Source: a virus
Strand: one strand, 5' to 3'
Length of the DNA: 64,000 bases
IMG/VR virus record: IMGVR_UViG_3300026484_000402
Coordinates: 1 to 64,000 of that record
In this document: in pieces, positions 50,884-60,700 of the stretch
Position numbering within the stretch: position 1 is the stretch's first letter
Layout: each line of letters begins with the position of its first letter
Notes under the pieces: generated by a model
Seen by the model: only the letters and a program-made list of their open reading frames with translations
The model's database searches: none
What the model was told of the DNA's origin: nothing
Translations under genes and position numbers: made by a program

Positions 50884-51484
50884 TATAATCCCTTAATACT
50901 TTAATATATGCTTGTTTCATTTTGTCTTGTAATTCTTTTCGCTTAGAATAATATGTGGTTTTTGGTAGTCCCGTATATTTGTATGCTTTTTCAGGGCTCA
51001 TATTTTGTGTAATTGTATGCAATATTTTTTCCTCATCCTTAGAAAGTCCATGCAATAAATCTTTTGGATTAATGTTTATTTTAGAAGTATCAACTCCATG
51101 CACAATAGCTACGTGCTGATTATTTTCAAGTATATTTTTTACTTTAGATTCAGGTATTTTTAATTTTTTTGCAATATCGTATGTTGTTGGAGTGATATGC
51201 TTATAAGTTTTCATTTCTTTATAGGTATTAATAACTTTATTTTCTAAACTTTTAGAATATTCCGTGGTTTTTACTAATCCTCCTTTTGCTTGAGCTGCCC
51301 TACTCATTTTATTCATATATGATGCTAAATGAGTTTGAAATTGAGATTTATTAGGGTCATAAGTTTTCACCGCCTGATTATACAGTCTCTCAATATGAAA
51401 ATCCAACATAGCAGGAGAAAAATGTCCCTCATATTTAGTCTTATAATAAGACAATAATTTGTTTTTTTGTTTTTCATCTAACAC
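50864..51484 (-). CDS. Sigma-70-like factor, 206 aa
   Basis: Start GTG at 51484 after AAGGATG. Residues 36-66 (QAVKTYDPNKSQFQTHLASYMNKMSRAA) follow sigma region 2 in the A-x-x-FDP-x-KG-x-FxT-x-A pattern. Residues 97-120 (ITPTTYDIAKKLKIPESKVKNIL) match region 3. Residues 147-197 (LSKDEEKILHTITQNMSPEKAYKYTGLPKTTYYSKRKEL) match the helix-turn-helix of region 4. It could redirect host or phage polymerase to late promoters, or be a virion protein derived from a sigma factor. Encoded among tail genes. Confidence 0.6.
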   Translation of the reverse strand: MLDEKQKNKLLSYYKTKYEGHFSPAMLDFHIERLYNQAVKTYDPNKSQFQTHLASYMNKMSRAAQAKGGLVKTTEYSKSLENKVINTYKEMKTYKHITPTTYDIAKKLKIPESKVKNILENNQHVAIVHGVDTSKININPKDLLHGLSKDEEKILHTITQNMSPEKAYKYTGLPKTTYYSKRKELQDKMKQAYIKVLRDYSGINNS

Positions 51485-51485
51485 T

Positions 51486-52451
51486 TTACATCCTTGTAGC
51501 TACATCTTTATATGATTCCATTTTGTTGCGGTTATGATATCTATCATATAATACTCCTCCCGTCAAACCAACACCTATTGTATCATATATCATATTACTT
51601 TTGTGTTTGTCTATTTCTTTTGTTAATTTTTTATAATCGGGATGACTTTCAGCTAATTCACCATAATCTTTTTTAAGCTGCTCTAAATTTTTCATAGCAC
51701 CTCTATACCTTTGAAAACTGGTTATAATTGGAACATATGAAGCTCTTTTTTGTATCATATTAGGAATATTAGCAACATCATCAATATATGGAGTATATTT
51801 TAAAGCAGGATTCATTGTATTCTTTTCATTTGTTTCTTTTTGTTGTTTTTTCTTATGTAAATAATATGAAATTGCAGGAATAGCAGACAATCCCAGACCA
51901 ATCAGGTTACTTCCTTTTAAAAATCTGCTAAATTTACTCATTTTTATAGTAGGGTTAAAAGCTTTAAATCCCTCCCCTATTTCTTTAACACCTCTTTTTA
52001 GATGTTCGGCAGGATTAAAGGCATGTTTTAGATTTTTAAATAATTCAGCCTTATGTTTAGAATTAATAATTTTTTTACCGGCATCCATTCCATGCATCAT
52101 AGCCCCAAACGAATATACACTTCCTGCAGCAGCTGGAGCATATATCATTCCTGCATGTAGCAAACTTGGTTTATCATCTTCTCTCATATATTTTTCTCTT
52201 AAAGCTTGTGATGCCTCATTCCCTGCATAAGAAGCTGCAGCTCCAGTTATACCTCCTGCAAATCCTCCAGCAAGCCCCCCTCCTATATTTTTAGCTATCC
52301 CCTTTATTTTACTTGTGTTTTTGTCTATTTTATCAAAAGCACTCATAGTGCCAGTAAGGGCGGTATTAATTAGTGTGTCATTTTTTATTTGCTCATATGG
52401 ATTTTTTTTATTTATTTGTTGTACATTATTATATTGTTGTATCTCTGACAT
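51486..52451 (-). CDS. Virion-type protein with glycine zipper, 321 aa
   Basis: A long Gly/Ala-rich hydrophobic stretch at about 55-80 (IGGGLAGGFAGGITGAAASYAG) and others at 100-125 and 185-200, separated by Lys-rich helices. It has one IQKRASYVP motif. This composition fits a protein that inserts in membranes during DNA ejection; that is inference. GGAGCAGACAAATG gives the start. Confidence 0.5.
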   Translation of the reverse strand: MSEIQQYNNVQQINKKNPYEQIKNDTLINTALTGTMSAFDKIDKNTSKIKGIAKNIGGGLAGGFAGGITGAAASYAGNEASQALREKYMREDDKPSLLHAGMIYAPAAAGSVYSFGAMMHGMDAGKKIINSKHKAELFKNLKHAFNPAEHLKRGVKEIGEGFKAFNPTIKMSKFSRFLKGSNLIGLGLSAIPAISYYLHKKKQQKETNEKNTMNPALKYTPYIDDVANIPNMIQKRASYVPIITSFQRYRGAMKNLEQLKKDYGELAESHPDYKKLTKEIDKHKSNMIYDTIGVGLTGGVLYDRYHNRNKMESYKDVATRM

Positions 52452-52464
52452 TTGTCTGCTCCTA

Positions 52465-52758
52465 TTAATATTGTGCTTTTATTTTATAATATGTGTTAAT
52501 TATAACACCATTATTATTAATTGTAAACCATCCATAATATGTAGTAGGTCTTGTTAGAAAATCATTAGTATTATATACAAAAATTATTTTATTCCCGTTT
52601 ATCGATTGTGGAGAAACTTCTTTTATTTTGTCACTTAAACCCTGTGCCATATTCTTTCTATAAAGGGTTAATTTAATATTAGATGCATTGGGAGATAGAT
52701 TATCTATTTCCACATTTAATGTTACAGTATCTCTAACTTTATGTTTAAATATAATCAT
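52465..52758 (-). CDS. Hypothetical beta-sandwich protein, 97 aa
   Basis: A single beta domain (DTVTLNVEIDNLSPNASNIKLTLYRK...TYYGWFTINNNGVIINTYYKIKA) that looks like a small Ig-like decoration or baseplate module. GGAG precedes the ATG. Function unknown. Confidence 0.5.
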   Translation of the reverse strand: MIIFKHKVRDTVTLNVEIDNLSPNASNIKLTLYRKNMAQGLSDKIKEVSPQSINGNKIIFVYNTNDFLTRPTTYYGWFTINNNGVIINTYYKIKAQY

Positions 52759-52768
52759 ATTTATCTCC

Positions 52769-54547
52769 TTATTTCCCTATTTTCTTGGTTTCAATAATTT
52801 TTCCGTATTTATCTTTAATTGTCATTATTCCAACATTTGAATTGTCATTGGATAGATTTCCACTATATGTTATATTTCCATTTTTATCTGTTATCGTTAT
52901 ATGATTATCGTTTGATTGGTTTTTTAGTTCATTTGATAAATCTTGCTTTGATATAATGTTGCCATTTTTATCTTTAATTATAAGACTATTTGCAATAGTG
53001 TCATTTTTTCTATCGTCTGGTTTTATTTTATCTATGATATTACCATCTTTATCTTCAATTATCAACGTTTCTAAATCAGATTCATTGTCTTTATAATTTA
53101 ATATATCATTATATATCACATCTCCATCTTTGTCTTTTATAATCAAGCATCCACCATATTGAGACTCTGTATTGTTTTCTGACACTTCTTTATCTATTTC
53201 TTTTTCTATGTCAGTTAGGGTTATTTTAATAAAATCATCTTTTAGTTCTGTGCATAATAAATTTGAAACAACCTCAATTCCATCTGATGTAGGTATAAAT
53301 TGCACACTAGTTGAAAGCACTAATAAATCAACTTGATTTATTTCTAATTGTTTATATTCTTCATAATTAAAATCGTTATATTTTTCTAAAACAAAATTAT
53401 CTTCGGGAGCTACATTAACTACAGAATATACCGGGGCTATTCCTACTATGGAAACATTTGTTGAGACTGTATTAATTCTATTTTTTAGACTTGATATATA
53501 TTTTAAATAAGCTAGCAACAGTGAACTGCCTTTATATTCTGAATCAGCAGAAGAATTATCTTTTTTAGCTTTTAGTCCTAAAATCTTACTTTTGTTTATT
53601 TCCAGTGGTTCTTTTTGTTTTTTCTCTTTTATTTTTACATCAACATTCGTAAAAAACGACATTAAAGGTGATGAGATTGAATATTGATAATTTCCTCCTA
53701 TAGCAGTTGAATGGCTTAAATTTGTATCTTTTAAAAACGAAATTACGTGCTTATTTGCCCAGTCGTCATATTTTATAGAACCATTAAATGGATTAGCACT
53801 TGAAATTCCCCCTTCATTATCTAAAGTGTAACTAATAAAGGTGATGTTTTTTGAATAATCTACAGTTTCATTCAATGATAGCACAGATTCAACATTGCTA
53901 GGAATGCCGTTATCTTTAGAGAACAATTCTTCTAGAGTATACATAGTAAAAGATGGTTGCGCCATATCTAAATCAACTGGGAAATCTTGAACTATTCTTA
54001 ATCCCATATTCTGATATAAAACATTTAAGATTTCGTTTACATTTATATATGAATTAATCATATTAAATAACATTTTAACTGAATTTGGGTTTATTGTTAA
54101 TTTGTTTAAAATAAAATTATCAGTATCTTTTAGCATTTTTGATTTTTTTATAAAAATCTTATCAGTATCTTCAAGTTTTTCTGCTTTATAAACCAAATTT
54201 AACAATTGATTTATTAGGTCTACCGGAGACAAAACAATATTTGCATCTGCTGTAATAATTTGTAGAAAATCAGCAGAATTTATAACTGGAATATCTGTAA
54301 TTTTTGAGAGAGTAGATATTGGGTAATTTCTATTCATATATACAAATAATTTAGGGATTAAAACAGAAGTAGTTCCTATATTTGATGAACTAACTTGGGA
54401 AATCCCTTTTGTTTCTATCCAACCAATATTGTTACTAATTTCAGGCTTTGATACATATGTTTTTGATATAGAATAAAAAGTACTTATTTGCGCATTAAAA
54501 CTATTAATTGAAAGCTGAGTTAAATTTTCAAAATATTTTAAATTCAT
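52769..54547 (-). CDS. Virion protein with C-terminal DK-x-G repeats, 592 aa
   Basis: The N-terminal 430 residues are mixed, with no known domain. The last 130 contain five tandem units of the form [LI]xI.DK[DNY]G.[IV]I (LIIKDKDGDVI, LIIEDKDGNII, LIIKDKNGNII, ITITDKNGNIT, MTIKDKYGKII), probably a beta-solenoid or beta-hairpin stack exposed on the particle. It resembles tail proteins with repeat tips. Family not recognised. Confidence 0.5.
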   Translation of the reverse strand: MNLKYFENLTQLSINSFNAQISTFYSISKTYVSKPEISNNIGWIETKGISQVSSSNIGTTSVLIPKLFVYMNRNYPISTLSKITDIPVINSADFLQIITADANIVLSPVDLINQLLNLVYKAEKLEDTDKIFIKKSKMLKDTDNFILNKLTINPNSVKMLFNMINSYINVNEILNVLYQNMGLRIVQDFPVDLDMAQPSFTMYTLEELFSKDNGIPSNVESVLSLNETVDYSKNITFISYTLDNEGGISSANPFNGSIKYDDWANKHVISFLKDTNLSHSTAIGGNYQYSISSPLMSFFTNVDVKIKEKKQKEPLEINKSKILGLKAKKDNSSADSEYKGSSLLLAYLKYISSLKNRINTVSTNVSIVGIAPVYSVVNVAPEDNFVLEKYNDFNYEEYKQLEINQVDLLVLSTSVQFIPTSDGIEVVSNLLCTELKDDFIKITLTDIEKEIDKEVSENNTESQYGGCLIIKDKDGDVIYNDILNYKDNESDLETLIIEDKDGNIIDKIKPDDRKNDTIANSLIIKDKNGNIISKQDLSNELKNQSNDNHITITDKNGNITYSGNLSNDNSNVGIMTIKDKYGKIIETKKIGK

Positions 54548-54554
54548 AATTCAC

Positions 54555-56024
54555 CTAAAATAAATAAGTTTTTTCAGCTGCTATATTAATTCCGTTATTA
54601 ATATTTACAGCCTTACAAGGCAACTCATTGTTTACACATATAGGAGATGTAAAGAAATAATTATCATCATCCAAAAAAGAAACTTTATTACTTAAAATAT
54701 TCAAAAATTCTAAATTTGAAACTAAAATTCCAGCGTTCATATTGTTAAATAAAGTGACAAGCAAATTAACGTTTGCTAATGTTGCAGGAATTCCTGAAAT
54801 CGGTTCAATAAAAGAATATAGAACATCATCACAATATTTGTTTAATCGTCTAGATGTTATTAAATATATAAAAAGTTCCGTATATATTTTTTCAGTATTT
54901 GGTTCAGTTAAATCAGCATATTTTAGATAATCGAATAAATTTGAATTTACACTTTCTGTCGCAGCGTTTGTTGAGTGTTCAGAGTATCTGTTTTTAAAAA
55001 ATTCATTTCTTTCTTGGTACATCTTTTTAAAGAGAGATTCAAACGAATCACTAGTCTGAATTAACTTATATAAATAATCCATATATTTTCCGGTAAAAGT
55101 ATTGTTTTTAGTTAAATAGTTTTTGGCATCCATATTTATTTTTAACGATTCTTGTTTACTAATTTTAAATGTTCCTAATTTAGCTAAAAAAGCTGAATGA
55201 GATATTACAGAATTTAATTCTGTCGAATCAATTACTGTTAATTGTTTTAAATTATTTAAATTTTTTAGAATTACTTCATTAGATATTGCTGTATCTGTAA
55301 TAACTGAATTTAAATCACTTAATAAAAATGTTTTTATATTTGAAAATTCGACAACAGTATCTGTATTTGATAAGCTAAAAGATGAATCTAACACAGAAAA
55401 AATGTTGGTATTTATACTTTTTAAAACATTAACATACATATTTTTATTCTGTTTGTTTATAGATGATAAGATATTTCCAATTCCAATATTAACAATACTG
55501 TCATCTGTGAATTGTTCTAATTTTTTAGAGAATATCTTAAATTTTATAGTTTTATCGTTTTTTATATAATAATTGTTTTTAAACCATTCAAATGATGGTA
55601 TTTGAGCGTCTTTAAAATCGGAAGAGCTTATTTCATCTGTATATGTAAATTCAAACTCATTTATTTGTGATAATTCGGCAAATGTTTTTGATAATTCAGC
55701 AATTAATTTATCTACATTATCAACAAGAAAAACAGTATTGTTTTTAATGCGTGAATAATCACATTCTATATCGTTGTTAAATAATTTTATTTTTATATCA
55801 GTTAAAGCAGACCATGTATTATCTTCGGGAACAACTTTAAGCCCTCCTCCTATTTGTATTTGTTCAATAGAGGATGAAAACACAGGAACGGGCATTATTG
55901 TTTTTTTTCTGCTTTCAAGATAATTATTTACAAAATCCTGCAACGTTTCATCAATATAAGTAGTGGAGGTGTCTATATAATCTATTATAGATTTGTAATA
56001 ATCAAAATCAAAAGTTACATTCAT
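54555..56024 (-). CDS. Hypothetical virion protein, 489 aa
   Basis: Ser/Asn/Leu-rich, mostly helical, no catalytic motif. It is the size of a tail or baseplate component and lies between other tail genes with seven to twelve-base gaps. AAGGAATCGAT precedes the ATG. Not recognised. Confidence 0.45.
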   Translation of the reverse strand: MNVTFDFDYYKSIIDYIDTSTTYIDETLQDFVNNYLESRKKTIMPVPVFSSSIEQIQIGGGLKVVPEDNTWSALTDIKIKLFNNDIECDYSRIKNNTVFLVDNVDKLIAELSKTFAELSQINEFEFTYTDEISSSDFKDAQIPSFEWFKNNYYIKNDKTIKFKIFSKKLEQFTDDSIVNIGIGNILSSINKQNKNMYVNVLKSINTNIFSVLDSSFSLSNTDTVVEFSNIKTFLLSDLNSVITDTAISNEVILKNLNNLKQLTVIDSTELNSVISHSAFLAKLGTFKISKQESLKINMDAKNYLTKNNTFTGKYMDYLYKLIQTSDSFESLFKKMYQERNEFFKNRYSEHSTNAATESVNSNLFDYLKYADLTEPNTEKIYTELFIYLITSRRLNKYCDDVLYSFIEPISGIPATLANVNLLVTLFNNMNAGILVSNLEFLNILSNKVSFLDDDNYFFTSPICVNNELPCKAVNINNGINIAAEKTYLF

Positions 56025-56036
56025 ATCGATTCCTTA

Positions 56037-56723
56037 TCATACATATTTAAGTGCATGTTTTTTTATATCAAAATTACCATATTCTAATTCGCTAACGGCC
56101 TCGTCATAAAGTTTTCTATCAAGACCAGGAAATGGTAATTTTTCTTTCAAAATATCTTTTGCTGCTATATTGCCATCATAATCATAAAGCTCTATTTTAG
56201 AACTGCCAGGCCTTAAAGTAAACCAATTATTTTTTTTAAAATCACAAACAAAATAGAACCCAGCTTTATTCTTAACTATAAATTTTTCTTTGGCAGTCCC
56301 AACAGCCAAATATATGTCTACTTTTTTAGGATTAATAGCTACAAGCCCTTTTGTAACAGGTTGAACTTCATCAGACCCTTCTTCATAGCCACCTATGTCT
56401 CTTTTATAACATACTGAACTAACCTCTACTCCTACATTAAATTTTTCATGGATAAACAATTTACCATCAACTAATTCAATAGGGTATGTAGATATAAAAA
56501 TGCCTATATTTTTATTTGACGACATTTGTTCTTCCGTCATCATTAAGAGTCTTTTTTTGTCATCCCATTTAACACCTACATAAAAGAGATGCTGATTTTC
56601 ATAGGTAACTTTTCTATTGTCTATTACTCCTATATCCATTCTGCCTTTTACTGTTAAGGCAATTCCAGAAGGTATGTTTTTTTCTTTTTTACTCAATTGC
56701 GCATTAAAGATTACTTTAGCCAT
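56037..56723 (-). CDS. Hypothetical tail-region protein, 228 aa
   Basis: Start ATG at 56723, rather than the TTG one codon earlier, because of AAAGGATATTG. Beta-rich first half (GIALTVKGRMDIGVIDNRKVTY, LFIHEKFNVGVEVSSVCY), helical end. It overlaps the preceding gene by eight bases. Function unknown. Confidence 0.5.
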   Translation of the reverse strand: MAKVIFNAQLSKKEKNIPSGIALTVKGRMDIGVIDNRKVTYENQHLFYVGVKWDDKKRLLMMTEEQMSSNKNIGIFISTYPIELVDGKLFIHEKFNVGVEVSSVCYKRDIGGYEEGSDEVQPVTKGLVAINPKKVDIYLAVGTAKEKFIVKNKAGFYFVCDFKKNNWFTLRPGSSKIELYDYDGNIAAKDILKEKLPFPGLDRKLYDEAVSELEYGNFDIKKHALKYV

Positions 56724-57030
56724 CAATATCCTTTGTAAAATTGTATATTTTAAAATCTCTTAAATACATCAATTGATAAATTAAACCGGAATCATTTTTT
56801 ATTGCACTTTCATATTGAAAATTATGTTGATTTAAATACGGATTTATTTTATTTTTTTTTGTATTTGAAGAAAAAACATCACTTTTTGCAACTATATCAA
56901 ATTCAGTTTTCTCTGCATTAAAAAAATTATCTATTTGGGAATTTTCTTTATATAAAAAACCCTCCCTATGAAGCTGATTAACATCTTTAAAAAACCCATT
57001 TTTAATTAGCTCCAAAACATCATTTAACAT
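56716..57030 (-). CDS. Hypothetical tail-region protein, 104 aa
   Basis: Small protein with a helical start (MLNDVLELIKNGFFKDVNQL) and Asn/Lys-rich middle. One of four short genes between larger tail genes, typical of tail completion or connector proteins. Not recognised. Confidence 0.5.
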   Translation of the reverse strand: MLNDVLELIKNGFFKDVNQLHREGFLYKENSQIDNFFNAEKTEFDIVAKSDVFSSNTKKNKINPYLNQHNFQYESAIKNDSGLIYQLMYLRDFKIYNFTKDIDG

Positions 57031-57031
57031 T

Positions 57032-57286
57032 TTATTCCTCTATTATTGGATTTTGTTCAACATCAGATTCTTTAACAATTACAGAATATGTAATTATTCT
57101 CGTTACGGTTCCCTGCATATCTGTACTTTCTATAGTTTCAATATGCTCATATCTATTATCTGTTAAAAGTTTCTGCATAAATTCCTCATATAGTTCTGCC
57201 ACAGAAAAATCAGCAAAAATGAACATTTTTGTTTTTATTACTTTCTTATATCCGTCTAACCCGAAAGTGCCAAAAACGTCCATCAT
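57032..57286 (-). CDS. Hypothetical tail-region protein, 84 aa
   Basis: Alpha/beta pattern (KTKMFIFADFSVAELYEEFMQKLLTDNRYEHIETI...TRIITYSVIVKE) suggests a compact single domain. Overlaps its upstream neighbour by four bases. Not recognised. Confidence 0.5.
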   Translation of the reverse strand: MMDVFGTFGLDGYKKVIKTKMFIFADFSVAELYEEFMQKLLTDNRYEHIETIESTDMQGTVTRIITYSVIVKESDVEQNPIIEE

Positions 57287-57498
57287 CCTCTTCTATCTCT
57301 GGCCATAATAGCAGATTTTACCATTTTTAAATATGGAGCAACTTTTCTTGCTACTTCTCCGCTACATTCTCTTAATTTTAACTGAAGGGCTGAGACCTGT
57401 TGTAAATCCAAATTATCCACCATCCAATTAGGGCTTTTACTTTCAAAAAAATGTCTTAATTTTGTGCAACTCCATCTTCCAATATCTCCTACATTCAT
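57283..57498 (-). CDS. Hypothetical tail-region protein, 71 aa
   Basis: Start taken at MNVGDIGRW (57498), since AAAGGAG lies six bases before it and the upstream gene stops at 57500; the longer reading would overlap that gene. Basic helical C-terminus. Not recognised. Confidence 0.5.
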   Translation of the reverse strand: MNVGDIGRWSCTKLRHFFESKSPNWMVDNLDLQQVSALQLKLRECSGEVARKVAPYLKMVKSAIMARDRRG

Positions 57499-57499
57499 T

Positions 57500-57724
57500 T
57501 TATTCTCCTTTGTAAAAAGTTCCAATATTTTGTAGCAATCTTACGTTAAAAGCTTCAACTGTTTTAAATCTTTCAAAATTTCTTACTTCAGCTGTAGAAA
57601 CAATAAAATCATCCATAAACTTAGGACAATTTTTTGCACTAACATTATAAAAATAATTTTTTTGCTGCGATATTCTTTCTAATTTTTCAGTTGTAAGCTT
57701 ACCAGATATTATAGCATTTTTCAT
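57500..57724 (-). CDS. Hypothetical tail-region protein, 74 aa
   Basis: Helical start with a Cys and Tyr/Phe-rich middle (YFYNVSAKNCPKFMDDFIVS). Start follows AAGGAAACATA and shares a base with the stop region of the 1164-aa gene. Not recognised. Confidence 0.5.
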   Translation of the reverse strand: MKNAIISGKLTTEKLERISQQKNYFYNVSAKNCPKFMDDFIVSTAEVRNFERFKTVEAFNVRLLQNIGTFYKGE

Positions 57725-60700
57725 TATGTTTCCTTAATATAATTTGTTAAAACTAAATTATTTTTATCATTATATATTAATTTTAAATCAGTACCATTTA
57801 AAGTTACATTACAATTTTTACCTAAAGCCTGTTCAATATTAGCCTCAAAATCATATTTAGATAAATCTATATCTAAAACATCTCCCTCTGTTATATCGTT
57901 CATTACACCAATACTACATAAAAACATATGAAATAATTCATAAGGCAATATATCTGTTGCAGTGTCATCATTCATAAAAATAGTTCCAATACATCCATTA
58001 AAATAATCTTGATAATCAGAAGATGCAATATTATTTCGTTTTATTGATTCATATATTCTAATAAATAAATTGATTAAGGCACTTTCAGATGAGTAAATAT
58101 TATTAGTAGGTCCCAATAATGCCGCAAAATCCCAAGGGTCTACTCCATTAAATCTATCGTAAAGTATCTTAATTTGAGAAACCGAATCTTGTACACCTAT
58201 AATATTATCTTTATCTTTGATAAAAAACGTTTTAATCAAAGCATTCCATACTGTGTCTTTATACTTTAAAGATACCCCGCTTGTACATCTGTTAGACAAG
58301 AAACCACCTAAAGTAGCAAAATATCCGTTTCTTACAACATCTATAAGCAGCATATCATCATAAATTGATATAGTTTCTATAATTTTATGTTTAGAAGTTG
58401 CTAGAGGCAGCACTACCTCTTTGCTTCCACTGTCATATTTAAGTGTTGCTTTAATAGCTGCTGGCAGTATTCTTAATGTAAGAGCTTTTTCATTGATGGA
58501 CATATTTTTATATTCTTGCGTTGTTATTTTATTCAAGTCTAAATCGAGAGTTTTATTTATCTCTGTTTTATATTGTCTTATGTAAAGAGTTGAAAAACTA
58601 ACCACGGCTTCTTCCGGAGTTCCATCTAGCCCATAATCCATAGCTGGGGCAGATTCTGGAGTGTCTAATTCCAAGACCACATCCCTAAAAGTATCACTAT
58701 ATAAATGAATTATTACATCGTTGAGGTCAAAGAAAAACACTTCCAATAATACAGTAATTTGTTCAAGCATATTAGGTGCATTTTGCGCAAGAAATAAATC
58801 CATCAAAGCATGTTTTAAAACATATTCATCTATTTGTATCTCATTATTATTGTTGTCTAATAGTGTGTCATTTTTAAATAATTTAATTAATTCAGGTTTT
58901 TTAGATAAATCATTTAATGTTATTTTTCCATAAGTTTTAAAATTGAACTCTTTAACATTTAACATGCCATAATAAGGTTTAAATACTTCTTTTAAATCTG
59001 TTTCTTTAAACACATATGGCCCTATATTATTTATGTTTTGTTTAGTTAATAAATCATGGAGTGTATATATGTTTTCTTCTTGCATATAATTGCTAAACGT
59101 ATTTTGCATTGTTGAATAATGTGTATCACTCATACCTAAAAACGTTTTTTGAACATCATCTAAAGATATCTCATCAAAATATTTTAATTGTATAGATGGA
59201 ATAAATTGATTCTTTGGCGCAGTAAATATACCGTATTTTTCTACAATTGAAGCATTTTGAAAATAAAAATCTGCATCTATAACGCTATCATATATAGAAA
59301 TGTATTCTAATTTTTTTTGCAATAACAAATTTTTATTAATAAGAGTAAGATTTATTATTTCATCAACACTTTCATATAGGGTTGATATATCATCATCGTC
59401 TTTTGAATAATATTTATAATTTTCTTTATCAAATTTTAGTCTAACATCGGAAATGGCGTTTGATGTAAAAATAATTCCTGTATTCATTATATCTTCAGAT
59501 TCTTTTAGGCTAATAGGCGAATTTAAAGTATTAATACTATTTTGTGGTTTGTATAATTTTAAATTAGTTCCCTGAAAAGCATAATTTCTTACATCATATT
59601 TAACTAAAGCGTTTCTGCTTACAGGTTCTACATAATCTTGTTCTCCACTAGTTGAAATAGTGTGTTCTGTGTAATCTTTTAATGTAAGTAAAATTTTATT
59701 TGAACTATTTGTAGCTGTTCCCAATGTTCCTGCATTTATTAATTCTACAAATTTAGAAGCTAAAGCTACTTCATTGTTTACATCAGGATTATTTTCATTG
59801 GTAGTATCAATAGTGTATTGAGTGTCATCTACTTTTATATAATAAACATATCCTCTTCTAAATTTAACAACTTCTATACTCCCACTTTGATGTTTACCAT
59901 CAGCATAAGATTGTATTTTACTTATATTAAATAAATCTGTAGGGGCACCTGTTACTGTTAAATCTGTTTTTTCAGAAGTTAAAATCAATTTACTGTCTGT
60001 TTGCTCTAAGGTAAAATCCATTTCGTAAGGATAATCATCGTCTACAGTATATGATGAATTAACTAATTCTACCTTTATAGGACTAGATGAATTATTAACC
60101 GCATCCAATATTTCACCTATCGTAGGGAATATTGTATCTGAACCATCTGAAGCATACACTACTTCTAAAGTGTAGTTTTCTTCATCCCAGTTTACCTCCA
60201 GGTCATGTTCGCTTGAGTTGTCTTCAGTAAGGGATACATTTATAGTTAACCCTGTTTCAGTTGTAGGATAATACCACGCAAGTTTTACCTCATTATCATC
60301 GTCTATTGGAGCAGCAGAATAATAACCTGCTTCGGTAGCATAACTTACTCCGTCTATTCCTTCAGTAATATTGCTTCCAAGTGTATCAGCAACTATATCG
60401 GGAGTATCGTCTGTTGTTGGAGTATAAGAATAAGCAGTTCCGTTTACATCTAAAGTATTTGTTTGTTCAGGAAGTAAATATTTCACATATATTTCAACTA
60501 TTGCGTTTTGTGCATCTTGTGCTGCCTGGGTTTCTGTAAAATTACTTATTTTACATCCGCTACCAGTAATTTCAGAATCAGTAAGATTTAGTTTGATTTC
60601 TTTAAAAGTCGAATTATCTAGAAATAATCCGTCTAGATTATTTAATGTTAAAAACATATAATCTATAGATTCATCTTTATGATAAAAAACATCTTTAAAA

